Source: Microcella pacifica
GTDB taxonomy: Bacteria; Actinomycetota; Actinomycetes; Actinomycetales; Microbacteriaceae
Assembly: GCF_009371975.2 (NCBI RefSeq)
Contig: NZ_VIKT02000007.1
Coordinates: 1 to 64,000, forward strand
DNA: 64,000 nt
Reading direction: 5' to 3'
Shown here: piece after piece, positions 55,614 to 64,000 of the stretch
Position numbering within the stretch: position 1 is the stretch's first letter
How the letters are laid out: every line of letters starts with the position of its first letter
Made by a program: the position numbers and the translations under genes
Notes under the pieces: generated by a model
Databases searched by the model: none
Told to the model about the DNA's origin: nothing
What the model saw: the letters and a program-made list of their open reading frames with translations, nothing else

Positions 55614-56156
55614 ATGACGATCCACACCGCTGTCGCGACCATTCACACCAACCACGGCGACATCGTCGTCAACCTCTACGGCAACCACGCGCCCAAGACC
55701 GTCGACAACTTCGTCGGTCTCGCGACCGGAACCCGGGAGTGGACCCACCCGCAGACCGGCCAGGCCACGACCGAGCCGCTCTACAACGGGGTGATCTTCC
55801 ACCGCATCATCACCGACTTCATGCTGCAGGGCGGCGACCCGCTCGGCCAGGGCATCGGCGGCCCCGGCTACGAGTTCGACGACGAGATTCACCCCGAGCT
55901 GCAGTTCACCGAGCCCTACCTGCTCGCCATGGCGAACGCCGGCAAGCGCGGCGGCCGCGGCACCAATGGCTCGCAGTTCTTCATCACGACGGTGGCGACG
56001 CCCTGGCTCAACGGCAACCACACGATCTTCGGTGCGGTGGCCGACGATGCCTCGCGCAAGGTCGTCGACGCCATCGAGGCTGTGCCGACCGGTGCCGGTG
56101 ACAAGCCCCTCGAGGACGTCGTCATCTCGAGCATCGAGGTGGCGCAGGCCGCGTGA
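55614..56156 (+). CDS. Cyclophilin-type peptidyl-prolyl isomerase
   Basis: The 180-residue cyclophilin has FHRIITDFMLQGGDP, RGTNGSQFFIT and the NHTIFGAVADD end. These are the core active-site blocks of PPIases. No signal peptide is present, so it is cytoplasmic (PpiA-like of actinobacteria). Its stop overlaps the rhomboid gene start (GTGA). The start at 55614 has no clear ribosome site. Confidence 0.93.
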   Translation: MTIHTAVATIHTNHGDIVVNLYGNHAPKTVDNFVGLATGTREWTHPQTGQATTEPLYNGVIFHRIITDFMLQGGDPLGQGIGGPGYEFDDEIHPELQFTEPYLLAMANAGKRGGRGTNGSQFFITTVATPWLNGNHTIFGAVADDASRKVVDAIEAVPTGAGDKPLEDVVISSIEVAQAA

Positions 56157-56986
56157 GCGACCCGGGCGCCGCGACCGGCGCGACGGTCTGCTACCGGCAC
56201 GCCGATCGGCGCAGCCTGATCCGCTGCCAGCGCTGCGGCCGTCCCATCTGCCCGGAGTGTCAGACACCCGCTCCCGTCGGCGTCCACTGCCCCGAGTGCC
56301 GTGCCGCCGCGGCGGCGGCCGCTCCGCGTCGCCCCTCGCGCATTGCGCGCGCCTTCCGCCGCGGCAGCAGCGTGCCGGTCGTGACCTACACGATCATCGC
56401 CGTCACGACGCTCGCGTTCCTGCTGCAGTGGCTCACCCAAGGGCTGCTGACGCAAGCGTTCGCCTACTTCCCGCCCCTTACGGTGCCAGAACCGTGGCGA
56501 ATGCTCACCGTCGCTCTCGTGCACAGCGAGCGCTCGGTCTTCCACATCCTCGTCAACATGTACTCGTTGTTTGTGCTGGGGTCCCTGCTGGAGCGGCTCA
56601 TCGGACGATCCCGGTTCCTCGCGGTGTACGGGCTCTCGATTCTCGGCGGGTCGGTGGCTGTGCTCTGGCTCGCCCCCGACTCAGCCGTCGTCGGTGCCTC
56701 CGGCGGCATCTTCGGGCTGCTGGGGGCTCTCTTCGTGATCCAGCGTCGACTGGGAGGGGGGAGCATCCAGCTCATCGCCCTCATCGTCATCAACCTGGGG
56801 CTCGGCTTCGTCATCCCCGGCGTCTCCTGGCAGGCCCACGTCGGCGGGCTCGTCGTGGGGGCGCTGACCGCGCTCGTCCTGCTGCGTACACGACGGGTCG
56901 ATCAGCAGAGGCGTCAGGCTCTCCTGCTGGCCGGCGTCGGGGCGGTGCTCATCCTCGCGACGGCGGCCCGGTTTGCCCTCGCCTAA
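56153..56986 (+). CDS. Rhomboid-family intramembrane serine protease
   Basis: The 277-residue protein has an N-terminal zinc-ribbon/B-box-like segment (IRCQRCGRPICPECQTPAP) with several Cys pairs. Six or seven spans follow. The catalytic Ser is in GASGGIFGLLG, and the His is in WQAHVGGLVVG. Rhomboids cleave membrane proteins within the bilayer. The GTG overlaps the cyclophilin stop. Substrates are unknown. Confidence 0.9.
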   Translation: MSDPGAATGATVCYRHADRRSLIRCQRCGRPICPECQTPAPVGVHCPECRAAAAAAAPRRPSRIARAFRRGSSVPVVTYTIIAVTTLAFLLQWLTQGLLTQAFAYFPPLTVPEPWRMLTVALVHSERSVFHILVNMYSLFVLGSLLERLIGRSRFLAVYGLSILGGSVAVLWLAPDSAVVGASGGIFGLLGALFVIQRRLGGGSIQLIALIVINLGLGFVIPGVSWQAHVGGLVVGALTALVLLRTRRVDQQRRQALLLAGVGAVLILATAARFALA

Positions 56987-57013
56987 ATCGGTCGAGTATT
57001 AACTGAGGGAAAG

Positions 57014-57044
57014 TTATCCACACCTGATTCCACACTGGGGATAA
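57014..57044. promoter_or_regulatory. Pair of DnaA-box-like sites between rhomboid gene and crgA
   Basis: A perfect TTATCCACA lies at 57014-57022 and an opposite-facing TGGGGATAA (one mismatch) at 57036-57044, in a short A+T-richer gap. They could bind DnaA near a division gene. Chance is possible for the second site. Confidence 0.5.
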
Positions 57045-57098
57045 TCACAGACGTGTAGTTCCACCCCCGGTCGGGGGGCGTGTTCGCAGAAGCCCCGA

Positions 57099-57335
57099 TC
57101 AGCGCCAGCGTGTCGTCATGAGGAAGCCGATGAACATGATGCCGAAGCCCACCATGATGTTCCACGGGCCGATGCTCGGCACCGGCCACGAGCTCTGGCT
57201 CACGTAGTAGATGAGAATCCAGACGAGGCCCACGAGCATGAAGCCGAACATGACCGGCTTGAACCACACCGGGTTCGGAGTGTCCTTGCTGCTCGGAGTG
57301 GGCGTGTTCTCGGAATCGCTCGTCGTCCAGGCCAT
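57099..57335 (-). CDS. crgA: Cell division protein CrgA
   Basis: The 78-residue protein has two spans (about 24-46 and 58-74) and NPVWFKPVMFGFMLVGLVWI, typical of actinobacterial CrgA. It interacts with FtsZ, FtsI and other division proteins. It is transcribed opposite the rhomboid gene and divergent from sortase E, which is standard. Confidence 0.93.
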   Translation of the reverse strand: MAWTTSDSENTPTPSSKDTPNPVWFKPVMFGFMLVGLVWILIYYVSQSSWPVPSIGPWNIMVGFGIMFIGFLMTTRWR

Positions 57336-57376
57336 GGGGCGATTCTAGCCCGACCCGCCACCCCAGCACCTTCGCC

Positions 57377-57382
57377 TACAAT
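57377..57382 (+). promoter_or_regulatory. -10 hexamer TACAAT of srtE (leaderless start)
   Basis: TACAAT ends 6 nt before the GTG at 57389, and no ribosome site is present. This is a strong example of the TANNNT-N6-start pattern. Confidence 0.45.
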
Positions 57383-57388
57383 GAGCGC

Positions 57389-58165
57389 GTGGCCAAGAGC
57401 ACGCAGTCGACGTCCCCCGTGAGCATCACGGGCATCCTCGGCGAGCTCCTCATCACCGCCGGAGTGCTCGTCATGCTCTTCCTCGGCTGGTACGTCTGGC
57501 TCAACGACATCGTCACAGGGTCGGTGCAGCAGGGCGCTGCCGTGGACGTTCAGCGCGAGCTGCAGCAGGAGTGGGAGGACGACCTCGCCACCCAGCCCGA
57601 ACCGGAACCCGAGGAAACGACCGAGCCCGGTACTCCACTCGACCCGCCGGTCGCCGTCGCGCCCGCAGCGGGGGAAAGTTGGGGTGCGCTCATCGTGCCG
57701 CGCTTCGGCGAGGACTACGTGCGCGCCATCGGCGAGGGCGTCGACCCGGCCACCGTGCTCAACAGTCGCACCCTCGGCGTGGGGCACTACGCCGAGACGC
57801 AGATGCCGGGTGAGCTCGGCAACGTGGCCCTCGCCGCCCACCGCAATACCTGGGGCGGGGCCTTCAGCGAGGTGGGCGAGCTGCAGCTCGGCGACAACCT
57901 CTACGTCGAGACGCGCGACGGCTGGTACCAGTACGCCTTCCGCGGGCTCGAGTACGTGTGGCCGAGCGGTGTCGAGGTACTGCTGCCCGTGCCGCAAGCG
58001 CCCCAGGTGGAGCCGGGCGAGCACATTCTCACCCTGACCACGTGCAACCCGCGCTTCTCGACTGCGGAGCGCATGATCGCCTACGCCGTGCTCGAAGACT
58101 GGCACCCCCGATCGGGCGGCGCGCCTGCGGAGATCTCCGGTCTCGTCGAAGCGTCGAGCCGGTAG
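57389..58165 (+). CDS. srtE: Class E sortase
   Basis: The 258-residue protein has a short cytoplasmic start, one span (about 15-38) and a sortase domain. The catalytic His is in ALAAHRNTWGG and the Cys in LTLTTCNPRFS, followed by the Arg in STAER. Class E sortases anchor LAxTG-type proteins to the wall in actinobacteria. A small membrane-protein gene and pabA/trpG follow on the same strand. Confidence 0.9.
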   Translation: MAKSTQSTSPVSITGILGELLITAGVLVMLFLGWYVWLNDIVTGSVQQGAAVDVQRELQQEWEDDLATQPEPEPEETTEPGTPLDPPVAVAPAAGESWGALIVPRFGEDYVRAIGEGVDPATVLNSRTLGVGHYAETQMPGELGNVALAAHRNTWGGAFSEVGELQLGDNLYVETRDGWYQYAFRGLEYVWPSGVEVLLPVPQAPQVEPGEHILTLTTCNPRFSTAERMIAYAVLEDWHPRSGGAPAEISGLVEASSR

Positions 58166-58181
58166 GGACGAGAGGACAAGC

Positions 58182-58346
58182 ATGTACGCAGCACTCTGGC
58201 GGGTACTCCCCGGCCCCCTCGCCGTGCGCGTGCTCATCGTGCTCGTGCTCGTGGCGAGCATCCTCTTAGCTCTCGTGACGTGGGTGTTCCCATGGATCGC
58301 GGAGACGTTCCTCCAGCAGGAGTCTGTCGTGGAGTCGATGTCGTGA
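58182..58346 (+). CDS. Small single-span membrane protein
   Basis: This 54-residue protein starts MYAALWRVLPGPLAVRVLIV and has one hydrophobic span (about 16-40). It then has WVFPWIAETFLQQESVVESMS. GAGAGGAC lies 4 nt upstream of the ATG, and its stop overlaps the next start (GTGA). It is co-transcribed with srtE and pabA/trpG. Position and coding overlap support a real gene; function is unknown. Confidence 0.7.
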   Translation: MYAALWRVLPGPLAVRVLIVLVLVASILLALVTWVFPWIAETFLQQESVVESMS

Positions 58347-58990
58347 AGGTTCTCGTCATCGACAACTACGACAGCTTCGTCTACACCCTCGACGGGTACC
58401 TGCAGCAGCTCGGTGCGCACACGACGGTCGTGCGCAATGATGTTGTCGACGCCGATGGCGTTGCCGAGCTGATCGGCGGGTACGACGCCGTGCTGCTCTC
58501 GCCCGGGCCCGGCAACCCTGCCTCGGCCGGCATCTCGATCCCGGTCGTCCACGCCGCCATCGCCTCAGACAACCCGCTTCTGGGGGTGTGCCTCGGGCAC
58601 CAGGCGATCGCCGAAGCGCTCGGCGGGGTCGTCACGCATGCCGAGGAGCTCATGCACGGCAAGACCTCGCTCATCGAGCACGACGAGAGCCCCTTCTTCG
58701 CGGGCGTGCCGCAGTCGTTCCGAGCGACGCGCTATCACAGCCTCGCGATCGTCGACGGCACCGTGCCCGAGTCGCTCCTCATCACCGCTCGCACCCCCGG
58801 CGGGGTCATCATGGGCGTGCGGCACCGTTCCGCACGCGTGCATGGCGTGCAGTTCCACCCCGAGTCGGTGCTCACCGAAGGCGGGTACCGGATGCTCGGC
58901 AACTGGCTCGCGGAGGCCGGGCTCGCCCAGGCCGCCGTGACCGCACGCGACCTCACGCCGCTCGTGAGCTCGGCCACGCTCGAGGGCTGA
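58343..58990 (+). CDS. pabA: Glutamine amidotransferase (PabA/TrpG)
   Basis: The 215-residue class I amidotransferase has the nucleophile Cys in LLGVCLGHQAIAEAL and the His/Glu of the triad in VQFHPESVL. It supplies ammonia to aminodeoxychorismate or anthranilate synthase; sequence alone does not decide which. No trpE or pabB is nearby. The GTG start overlaps the small membrane gene's stop and begins VKVLVIDNYDSFVYTL, the typical start. Confidence 0.85.
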   Translation: MKVLVIDNYDSFVYTLDGYLQQLGAHTTVVRNDVVDADGVAELIGGYDAVLLSPGPGNPASAGISIPVVHAAIASDNPLLGVCLGHQAIAEALGGVVTHAEELMHGKTSLIEHDESPFFAGVPQSFRATRYHSLAIVDGTVPESLLITARTPGGVIMGVRHRSARVHGVQFHPESVLTEGGYRMLGNWLAEAGLAQAAVTARDLTPLVSSATLEG

Positions 58991-59016
58991 GCGGGCTCGC
59001 CCGCGCCGCGAGGCGC

Positions 59017-60735
59017 CTAGTCGTCGTCGCCGGAGCCGTTGCAGTACCGCAGCGTGACGGCGGAGTTTTGCGGATGATCGCCGGGAGCCAGTGACTGACC
59101 GGTGACCGTCTGGCCCGTGCAGCTGGAATCGCCCTGCACCGTCACGCTCAGCTGCAGCGCGCTCATCTGCGAGGTCGCTTCACCGATCGTCTCGCCGCGC
59201 ACGTCGGGCACGGTCACGAGCCCGTTCGAGATGACGAGATTGACCGAGTCGCCCTCGCGCAGCTCTGCCCCGAACTCCGGGTCGGTGCGGATCACGACGT
59301 CGGGCCGCACGTTCGGCGAGTTCTCGCTTGCGACCGTGCCGACCACGAGACCGCGCTCTTCGAGCTCGGCCTCCGCTTGCTCGAGCGTGAGAAGAGTGAG
59401 GCTCGGTACGTCGACGAGCGGGGCGCCCGAGGAGACGTACACCTCGATGTCCTGACCAGGGCTCACCGCGATGCCCGCCGGCGGCTCGGTGCGGAGGATC
59501 TGCCCCTCGGGGATGTCGGGAGTCGACTCGGTGAAGGGCACCGGCTCGAGGCCGAGGTCGATGAGCTCCTGGGCGCCATCCTCGTACTGCTGGCCGACGA
59601 GTTCGGGAACCTCGATGGCGACCGAGCTCGTGAGCGGTGTCTGCTCGAGGTTGAAGACCCAGTAGAGGACGGCCGCGACGATGACGATCATGACGGCGAT
59701 GCCCGACCAGATCCAGGCGACCGGGGGTCGCGTCTGGCTGCGGCTGCGGCGCTCCTCGTCGTCGACGCTCAGCTGTCGCATGGCCGACTCGGTGCTCGCG
59801 GTCGCCTGCGGGTTGACACCGAACAGGGTGGAGCTGAAGTCGGGACCGCTCTCGGGCCGCATGACGGGCGCGCTGCCGCCGAGTGCGGCGGCAACCTCTG
59901 TGCGGAACTCCGCTGCCGACTGAAACCGCGTGAAGCGGTCTTTCGAGAGCGCGTGCATGACGACGGCGTCGAGCGCGGGAGTCACCTGCGGTGCGAGAGT
60001 GCTCGGCGCTACCGGGGGCTCGCTCACGTGCTGATACGCGACCGCGACCGGAGAATCCCCCTGGAACGGCGGACGCCCCGTGAGCATCTCGAAGAGCACG
60101 ACACCGGTCGAGTAGAGATCGGTGCGGGCATCGACGGTCTCGCCGCGCGCCTGCTCGGGCGAGAAATACTGGGCGGTGCCCAGGATGCTGCTCGTCTGCG
60201 CGACCGTCGCCGCCGAGTCGGAGATTGCACGAGCAATGCCGAAGTCCATGACCTTCACCTGGCCGGTGGGGGTCACCATGATGTTGCCCGGCTTGATGTC
60301 GCGATGCACGACGCCCGCGCGGTGCGAGTACTCGAGCGCCGTGAGCACTCCCTCGATGATGCGTGCGGCCTCGGCGACGGGCAGCGGACCGTCGGCGATG
60401 ATGTCCTTGAGCAGGCGACCCTCGACGTGCTCCATGACGATGAACGGAACCACCGTCTCGCCGGCCCCCGACTCCGTGACGACCTCCTCGCCCGCATCGA
60501 AGACGCGCACGATGGTGGGGTGGGCCATGCGCGCCGCGGCCTGCGCCTCCTGGCGGAATCGCGTGCGGAAGACCGGGTCGCTCGCGAGGGCGGACTTCAG
60601 CAGCTTGACGGCGACGCGCCGGCCGAGCTTGGCGTCCGTTGCCACGTGCACGTCGGACATGCCGCCGCGGCCGATGAGGGCCCCCAGCTCGTAGCGGCCC
60701 GCGAGCACCCGCGAACCCTGCGCGACATCGTCCAT
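59017..60735 (-). CDS. pknB: Ser/Thr protein kinase PknB with PASTA domains
   Basis: The 572-residue kinase has a Hanks-type kinase domain (about 8-275: IGRGGMSDVHVA, HRDIKPGN, DFGIARA). A juxtamembrane part and one span (about 350-372) follow, then three extracellular PASTA repeats starting VPELVG, VPSLTL and VPDVRG. PASTA repeats sense muropeptides or lipid II. The kinase controls cell-wall synthesis and division. A longer frame upstream lacks a ribosome site. Gene order (PBP, PknA, PknB) is canonical. Confidence 0.92.
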   Translation of the reverse strand: MDDVAQGSRVLAGRYELGALIGRGGMSDVHVATDAKLGRRVAVKLLKSALASDPVFRTRFRQEAQAAARMAHPTIVRVFDAGEEVVTESGAGETVVPFIVMEHVEGRLLKDIIADGPLPVAEAARIIEGVLTALEYSHRAGVVHRDIKPGNIMVTPTGQVKVMDFGIARAISDSAATVAQTSSILGTAQYFSPEQARGETVDARTDLYSTGVVLFEMLTGRPPFQGDSPVAVAYQHVSEPPVAPSTLAPQVTPALDAVVMHALSKDRFTRFQSAAEFRTEVAAALGGSAPVMRPESGPDFSSTLFGVNPQATASTESAMRQLSVDDEERRSRSQTRPPVAWIWSGIAVMIVIVAAVLYWVFNLEQTPLTSSVAIEVPELVGQQYEDGAQELIDLGLEPVPFTESTPDIPEGQILRTEPPAGIAVSPGQDIEVYVSSGAPLVDVPSLTLLTLEQAEAELEERGLVVGTVASENSPNVRPDVVIRTDPEFGAELREGDSVNLVISNGLVTVPDVRGETIGEATSQMSALQLSVTVQGDSSCTGQTVTGQSLAPGDHPQNSAVTLRYCNGSGDDD

Positions 60736-60823
60736 CGTCACCGTATCCTCACTGCTGCGTCTGACTCGATCACAGTGTAGGTGGTCGCGGTGCACGGCCA
60801 CCCGATGATCGGGCGGGAAGCTC

Positions 60824-62491
60824 TCACTCCTCGGCGATGGGTACGGCGAGCTCGTTGGAGCGCTCGGACTGCAGGGAGCCGCACTGCGCCACGTAGGTGA
60901 CGCGCAACTGGCCGCTGTCGGCGAGGGTCACGATGAGGCTTGTCGCGGAGGCGGGGAGCGGGTTGCCCTGCGCGGGGGTTCCGCCGACGATCGTCACGTT
61001 GTAGCCCTCGAGGCTGTAGCCGGCGGGGCAGTTGTCGTAGCGAGGCCAATTCAGTGTGACGTCGCTTCCCGCGGGGTACGGCCCTTCCCCCGGTGCGATC
61101 GCGAGATTGCTCGGTTGCGGCGGGGTCGGGATGTTCGTGTAGAAGTACACCGTGAGGAGCGTGCCGGTCTGCACCTCGCCGCGGATCGGCGTCGTGCGAT
61201 ACGAGCGGCCCTGCTGATCCTGGCTCGGGGCGATGTTGCCGTCGACCTCTTCGATGCGCAGGTCGAGGCCGGCCGCCTTCTCCTGCACCTGGGCGCGCGT
61301 GAGGCCCACCCACTCCTCCTCGACGATGTGCACGGTGTCGACCGTGGGCTTGGGAGACGGAGTCTCGATCTCGGTCGGCTCGACGCTCGATGTATCGGTC
61401 GGCACGGGAGTGGGTTCGTTCGGCTCGGCGAAGACGGCGATGAGCACGCCGACCAGGGCGAGCAGCAGCACGCTCGACAGGGCGATGAGGGGCCACGTCC
61501 ACGGACTGCGCTGCGCCGGAACCGGTTGGGGCGCGGTCGTCGTGGCTGCGGAGCCGGCCATGCTCGGCAGAACCCTCGTCGCATCCTCCGAGGCGACGGC
61601 GCCGAGCACCTGGGTCGCCTCGGTTGCCGCCCCACCCGTGATGGCGGGCACGATCGCCGCCGCCGCGCCCACATCCCCACGGCGCAGGGCCTGCGCCGCG
61701 CGGGCGAAGGCCTGCGCGGAGGCAGGACGCTCGGAGGGCTTCTTGGCGATCGACGCGAAGATCAGGTTGCGGACGGGCTCGGCGACGGTCACCGGTAGCT
61801 CGGGCGGCGCCTCGTTGATCTGGGCCATCGCGATCGCGACCTGCGACTCGCCCGTGAACGGCCGGCGGCCGGCGAGGGCCTCGTAGGCGACGATGCCGAG
61901 GGAGTAGACGTCGGTGGAGGGTGAGGCGGAGTGCCCGCTCGCCTGCTCCGGTGACAGGTACTGCACCGTGCCCATGACCTGCCCGGTCGCGGTGAGCGGC
62001 ACCTGGTCGGCGATACGAGCGATGCCGAAGTCGGTGATCTTGACCCGCCGGTCGGGGGTGATGAGCAGATTGCCGGGCTTGATGTCGCGGTGCACGAGCC
62101 CCGCCTGGTGCGCCGCGTGCAGAGCCGACGCCGTCTGGGCGATGATGTCGAGCACCTGATCGGCGGGCAGTACCCGCTCGCGCTCGAGGATCGTCGAGAG
62201 CGCCTCGCCGGGCACGAGCTCCATGACGAGGAAGGCGCTCCCCTCCTCCTCGCCGTAGTCGTAGACGTTGGCGATGCCCTCGTGGTTGACGAGCGCTGCG
62301 TGGCGGGCCTCGGCGCGGAACCGCTCGAGGAACCCGGGGTCGCCCATGTACTCGTCTTTGAGGATCTTGAGTGCGACGGTGCGGCCGATCACGAGGTCGG
62401 TCGCCTGCCATACCTCGCCCATGCCGCCGATCGCGATGCGGGAGAGCAACTGGTAGCGCCCACCGAAGGTGAGCCCGCTCGTAGGCCTCAT
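60824..62491 (-). CDS. pknA: Ser/Thr protein kinase PknA-like
   Basis: The 555-residue kinase has a kinase domain (about 12-275: IAIGGMGEVWQA, HRDIKPGN, DFGIARI). A regulatory linker and one span (about 335-357) follow. The extracellular tail has a PASTA-like unit (WVGLTRAQVQEKAAGLDLRI) and a distal Cys-containing beta-rich region. Mycobacterial PknA lacks a PASTA domain, so this extracellular part is larger than usual. Its start overlaps the PBP gene stop by 4 bases. Confidence 0.88.
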   Translation of the reverse strand: MRPTSGLTFGGRYQLLSRIAIGGMGEVWQATDLVIGRTVALKILKDEYMGDPGFLERFRAEARHAALVNHEGIANVYDYGEEEGSAFLVMELVPGEALSTILERERVLPADQVLDIIAQTASALHAAHQAGLVHRDIKPGNLLITPDRRVKITDFGIARIADQVPLTATGQVMGTVQYLSPEQASGHSASPSTDVYSLGIVAYEALAGRRPFTGESQVAIAMAQINEAPPELPVTVAEPVRNLIFASIAKKPSERPASAQAFARAAQALRRGDVGAAAAIVPAITGGAATEATQVLGAVASEDATRVLPSMAGSAATTTAPQPVPAQRSPWTWPLIALSSVLLLALVGVLIAVFAEPNEPTPVPTDTSSVEPTEIETPSPKPTVDTVHIVEEEWVGLTRAQVQEKAAGLDLRIEEVDGNIAPSQDQQGRSYRTTPIRGEVQTGTLLTVYFYTNIPTPPQPSNLAIAPGEGPYPAGSDVTLNWPRYDNCPAGYSLEGYNVTIVGGTPAQGNPLPASATSLIVTLADSGQLRVTYVAQCGSLQSERSNELAVPIAEE

Positions 62492-63942
62492 CTGCTCAGC
62501 ACCGCCTCAAGAACTCTCTTCGCGATCGGAGCCGCGATCTGGTTGCCGAACGCGGACTGCCCCTGCCCGCCGCCGTTCTCGATCACGACAGCGATCGCGA
62601 CCTGCGGGTTGTCGGCGGGGGCGAAACCGGTGAACCACAGGGTGTAGGGCTCGGTCTCACCGTTCTCGGCCGTGCCGGTCTTACCCGCCACGTCGACGCC
62701 TTCTATTCTGGCATTAGACGCGGCCCCGTTGGCGACCCCCTCGACCATGAGTGCCGTGAGCTCCGTGGCGGTGGATCGCGCGATCGGCTGACTCAGCAGT
62801 ACGGGCTCCGGGGCGTCGATCGTCGCGAGGTCGGGGGCGACGATGCGCTCGAGCAGGGTCGGTTGCATGAGGTTGCCGCCGTTCGCGATCGCGGCGCTCA
62901 CCATGGCCACCTGCAGGGGCGTCACGCGCACGTCGTACTGCCCGAACGACGAGAGCATGAGCTGGGCCTCATCCATTCCCGTGGGAAAGGTGCTCGGGGT
63001 CGCGGTGAGCGGAATCTCGTGCGCGGTGCCGAATCCGAACGCGGTCGTGTAGTCGGCGAGCGTCTGCTCGCCCAGCTCGCGGCCGAGCTCCGCGAAGGGG
63101 ATGTTGCAGCTCAGACGCAACGCCGTCTCGAGGGTCGCGGTGTCGCCGGGGCCGCACGTGCTGTTGTTCGAGTTGGTCACGATCGACGAACTCAGCGGCA
63201 GGGTGAGACTAGCCGGGTTGGGGAACTCGTCGTCGGCGTCGAAGGCGCCGCTGTCGAGCGCCGCTGCCGTGACGACGAGCTTGAAGACCGAGCCGGGAGC
63301 GTAGAGGTCGCCGGTGATCGCGCGATTGATGAGCGGGTCACCGTCGGCAGCGAGCAACTCGTCGTAGACCTCCAGCACTTCGGAGGTGCTGTGCGAGGAG
63401 AGCCGGTTCGGGTCGTAGCTCGGCGTCGACACGAGCGCGAGGATGCGCCCGGTCGCCGGCTCGATCGCGACGATCGAGCCGGTCAGGTCGCCCATCGCCT
63501 CGTAGGCGGCCTGCTGCACGACCGGGTCGACGGTCAGCTCGACCGCGGCCCCCCGCGGGCTCTGGCCGGTGACGATCGCGCTGAGCTGGTCGAGGAACTG
63601 CTCGTTGGCTGTGCCGGTGAGGAAGTCGTTGAAGGCCGATTCGATGCCCGTGACGCCCTGGTTGAGCGTGAAGTAGCCCGTCACGTGGGCGTACGGGAAG
63701 GGCTCGGGATAGGTGCGCAAGAACTCGTACTCGTCGTCCACCCGCACCGACTCGGCGATCGGGGAGTTGCCGACGAGGATCGGCCCGCGTTCTGCCGAGT
63801 AGCTCGCGTAGAGCGTGCGCACGTTGCGATCATCCGCCTGAAGATCGTCGACCGCGAACACCTGGATGACGCTCGTCGACACGAACAGGGCGAGGAACAT
63901 CGCGAGCGTCGCGACGCTCACTCGGCGCAATTCCTTGTTCAT
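62488..63942 (-). CDS. pbpA: Class B penicillin-binding protein PbpA
   Basis: The 484-residue transpeptidase has an N-terminal anchor (about 9-30). A non-penicillin-binding domain and a transpeptidase domain follow, with SxxK (GSVFK), SxN (SCN) and KTG (AGKTGTAENG). Together with a RodA-type glycosyltransferase it cross-links peptidoglycan. Its ATG overlaps the stop of the upstream rodA-like gene (TGATG). Length agrees with PbpA rather than FtsI. Confidence 0.92.
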   Translation of the reverse strand: MNKELRRVSVATLAMFLALFVSTSVIQVFAVDDLQADDRNVRTLYASYSAERGPILVGNSPIAESVRVDDEYEFLRTYPEPFPYAHVTGYFTLNQGVTGIESAFNDFLTGTANEQFLDQLSAIVTGQSPRGAAVELTVDPVVQQAAYEAMGDLTGSIVAIEPATGRILALVSTPSYDPNRLSSHSTSEVLEVYDELLAADGDPLINRAITGDLYAPGSVFKLVVTAAALDSGAFDADDEFPNPASLTLPLSSSIVTNSNNSTCGPGDTATLETALRLSCNIPFAELGRELGEQTLADYTTAFGFGTAHEIPLTATPSTFPTGMDEAQLMLSSFGQYDVRVTPLQVAMVSAAIANGGNLMQPTLLERIVAPDLATIDAPEPVLLSQPIARSTATELTALMVEGVANGAASNARIEGVDVAGKTGTAENGETEPYTLWFTGFAPADNPQVAIAVVIENGGGQGQSAFGNQIAAPIAKRVLEAVLSR

Positions 63943-64000
63943 CAGTCCTCCACCACCAGTCGCGGTTGGTGGCGCACGCTGTCGCTCAGCCTCAGAAGGA
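63942..64000 (-). CDS. RodA/FtsW-family protein, C-terminal end (partial)
   Basis: The last codons read LLRLSDSVRHQPRLVVED before a stop that overlaps the pbpA start. The hydrophobic body lies beyond the window. Position directly upstream of pbpA in the pknB-pknA-pbpA cluster is where RodA/FtsW lies in actinobacteria, so identity is by context only. Confidence 0.5.
   Translation of the reverse strand, partial: LLRLSDSVRHQPRLVVED

Overview
The window is high-GC actinobacterial DNA. Gene order and families suggest the Micrococcales, most likely a Microbacteriaceae member. The pointers are a DUF6049-murJ-trxB-trxA-parB-parA-rsmG-khpB-yidC-rnpA-rpmH-dnaA-dnaN-recF-gyrB-gyrA origin block, a crgA / class E sortase / pknB-pknA-pbpA cluster, and many GTG starts with 1-4 base overlaps. 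The assignment rests on gene content and order, not on a database match.

Region 1 (about 1-5780) is accessory. An ISL3-type transposase end has truncated a multicopper oxidase gene. That gene is the tail of a long minus-strand operon: a persulfide dioxygenase-rhodanese (CstB-like) protein, a small Cys-rich protein, a CsoR/CstR-type repressor, a decayed DsrE gene, two small membrane proteins and the oxidase. A TACCCC-CC-GGGGTA operator sits at the operon promoter. Next come a cmtR-cadD cadmium/lead cassette and a truncated IS21 istA with its terminal repeats. The region ends at a tRNA-Gly gene whose 3' end is duplicated 84 bp away, which looks like an attachment-site scar.

Region 2 (about 6-25.9 kb) holds a PIF1-like helicase, a CopD-CtaG fusion, HU, and a zinc block. 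The zinc block consists of rpsN-rpmG-rpmB, zur and znuBCA, with a Zur-like palindrome in front of znuA. It is followed by a branched-chain keto acid dehydrogenase operon with an aminotransferase, a WXG100-like protein paired with an alpha/beta hydrolase, a low-molecular-weight tyrosine phosphatase and purB.

Region 3 (about 26-53.9 kb) is the replication and segregation core. It contains dnaB with a DnaA-box cluster upstream, rpsF-ssb-rpsR-rplI, cca, DUF6049-murJ, trxB-trxA, an aminotransferase and a divergent Ddl-like ligase, parAB, two parS sites flanking rsmG, and khpB-yidC-yidD-rnpA-rpmH. These lie divergent from dnaA, oriC, dnaN, recF, dciA, gyrB, gyrA and DUF3566.

Region 4 (about 53.9-64 kb) has tRNA-Ile and tRNA-Ala, each followed by the same hairpin. 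A guanidine-III riboswitch precedes a Gdx (SugE) exporter. Then come cyclophilin, rhomboid, crgA, sortase E, pabA/trpG and the start of the PknA/PknB-PBP-RodA cell-wall cluster. Several plus-strand genes start 6-7 nt after a TANNNT -10 hexamer with no usable Shine-Dalgarno sequence, which suggests widespread leaderless transcription.
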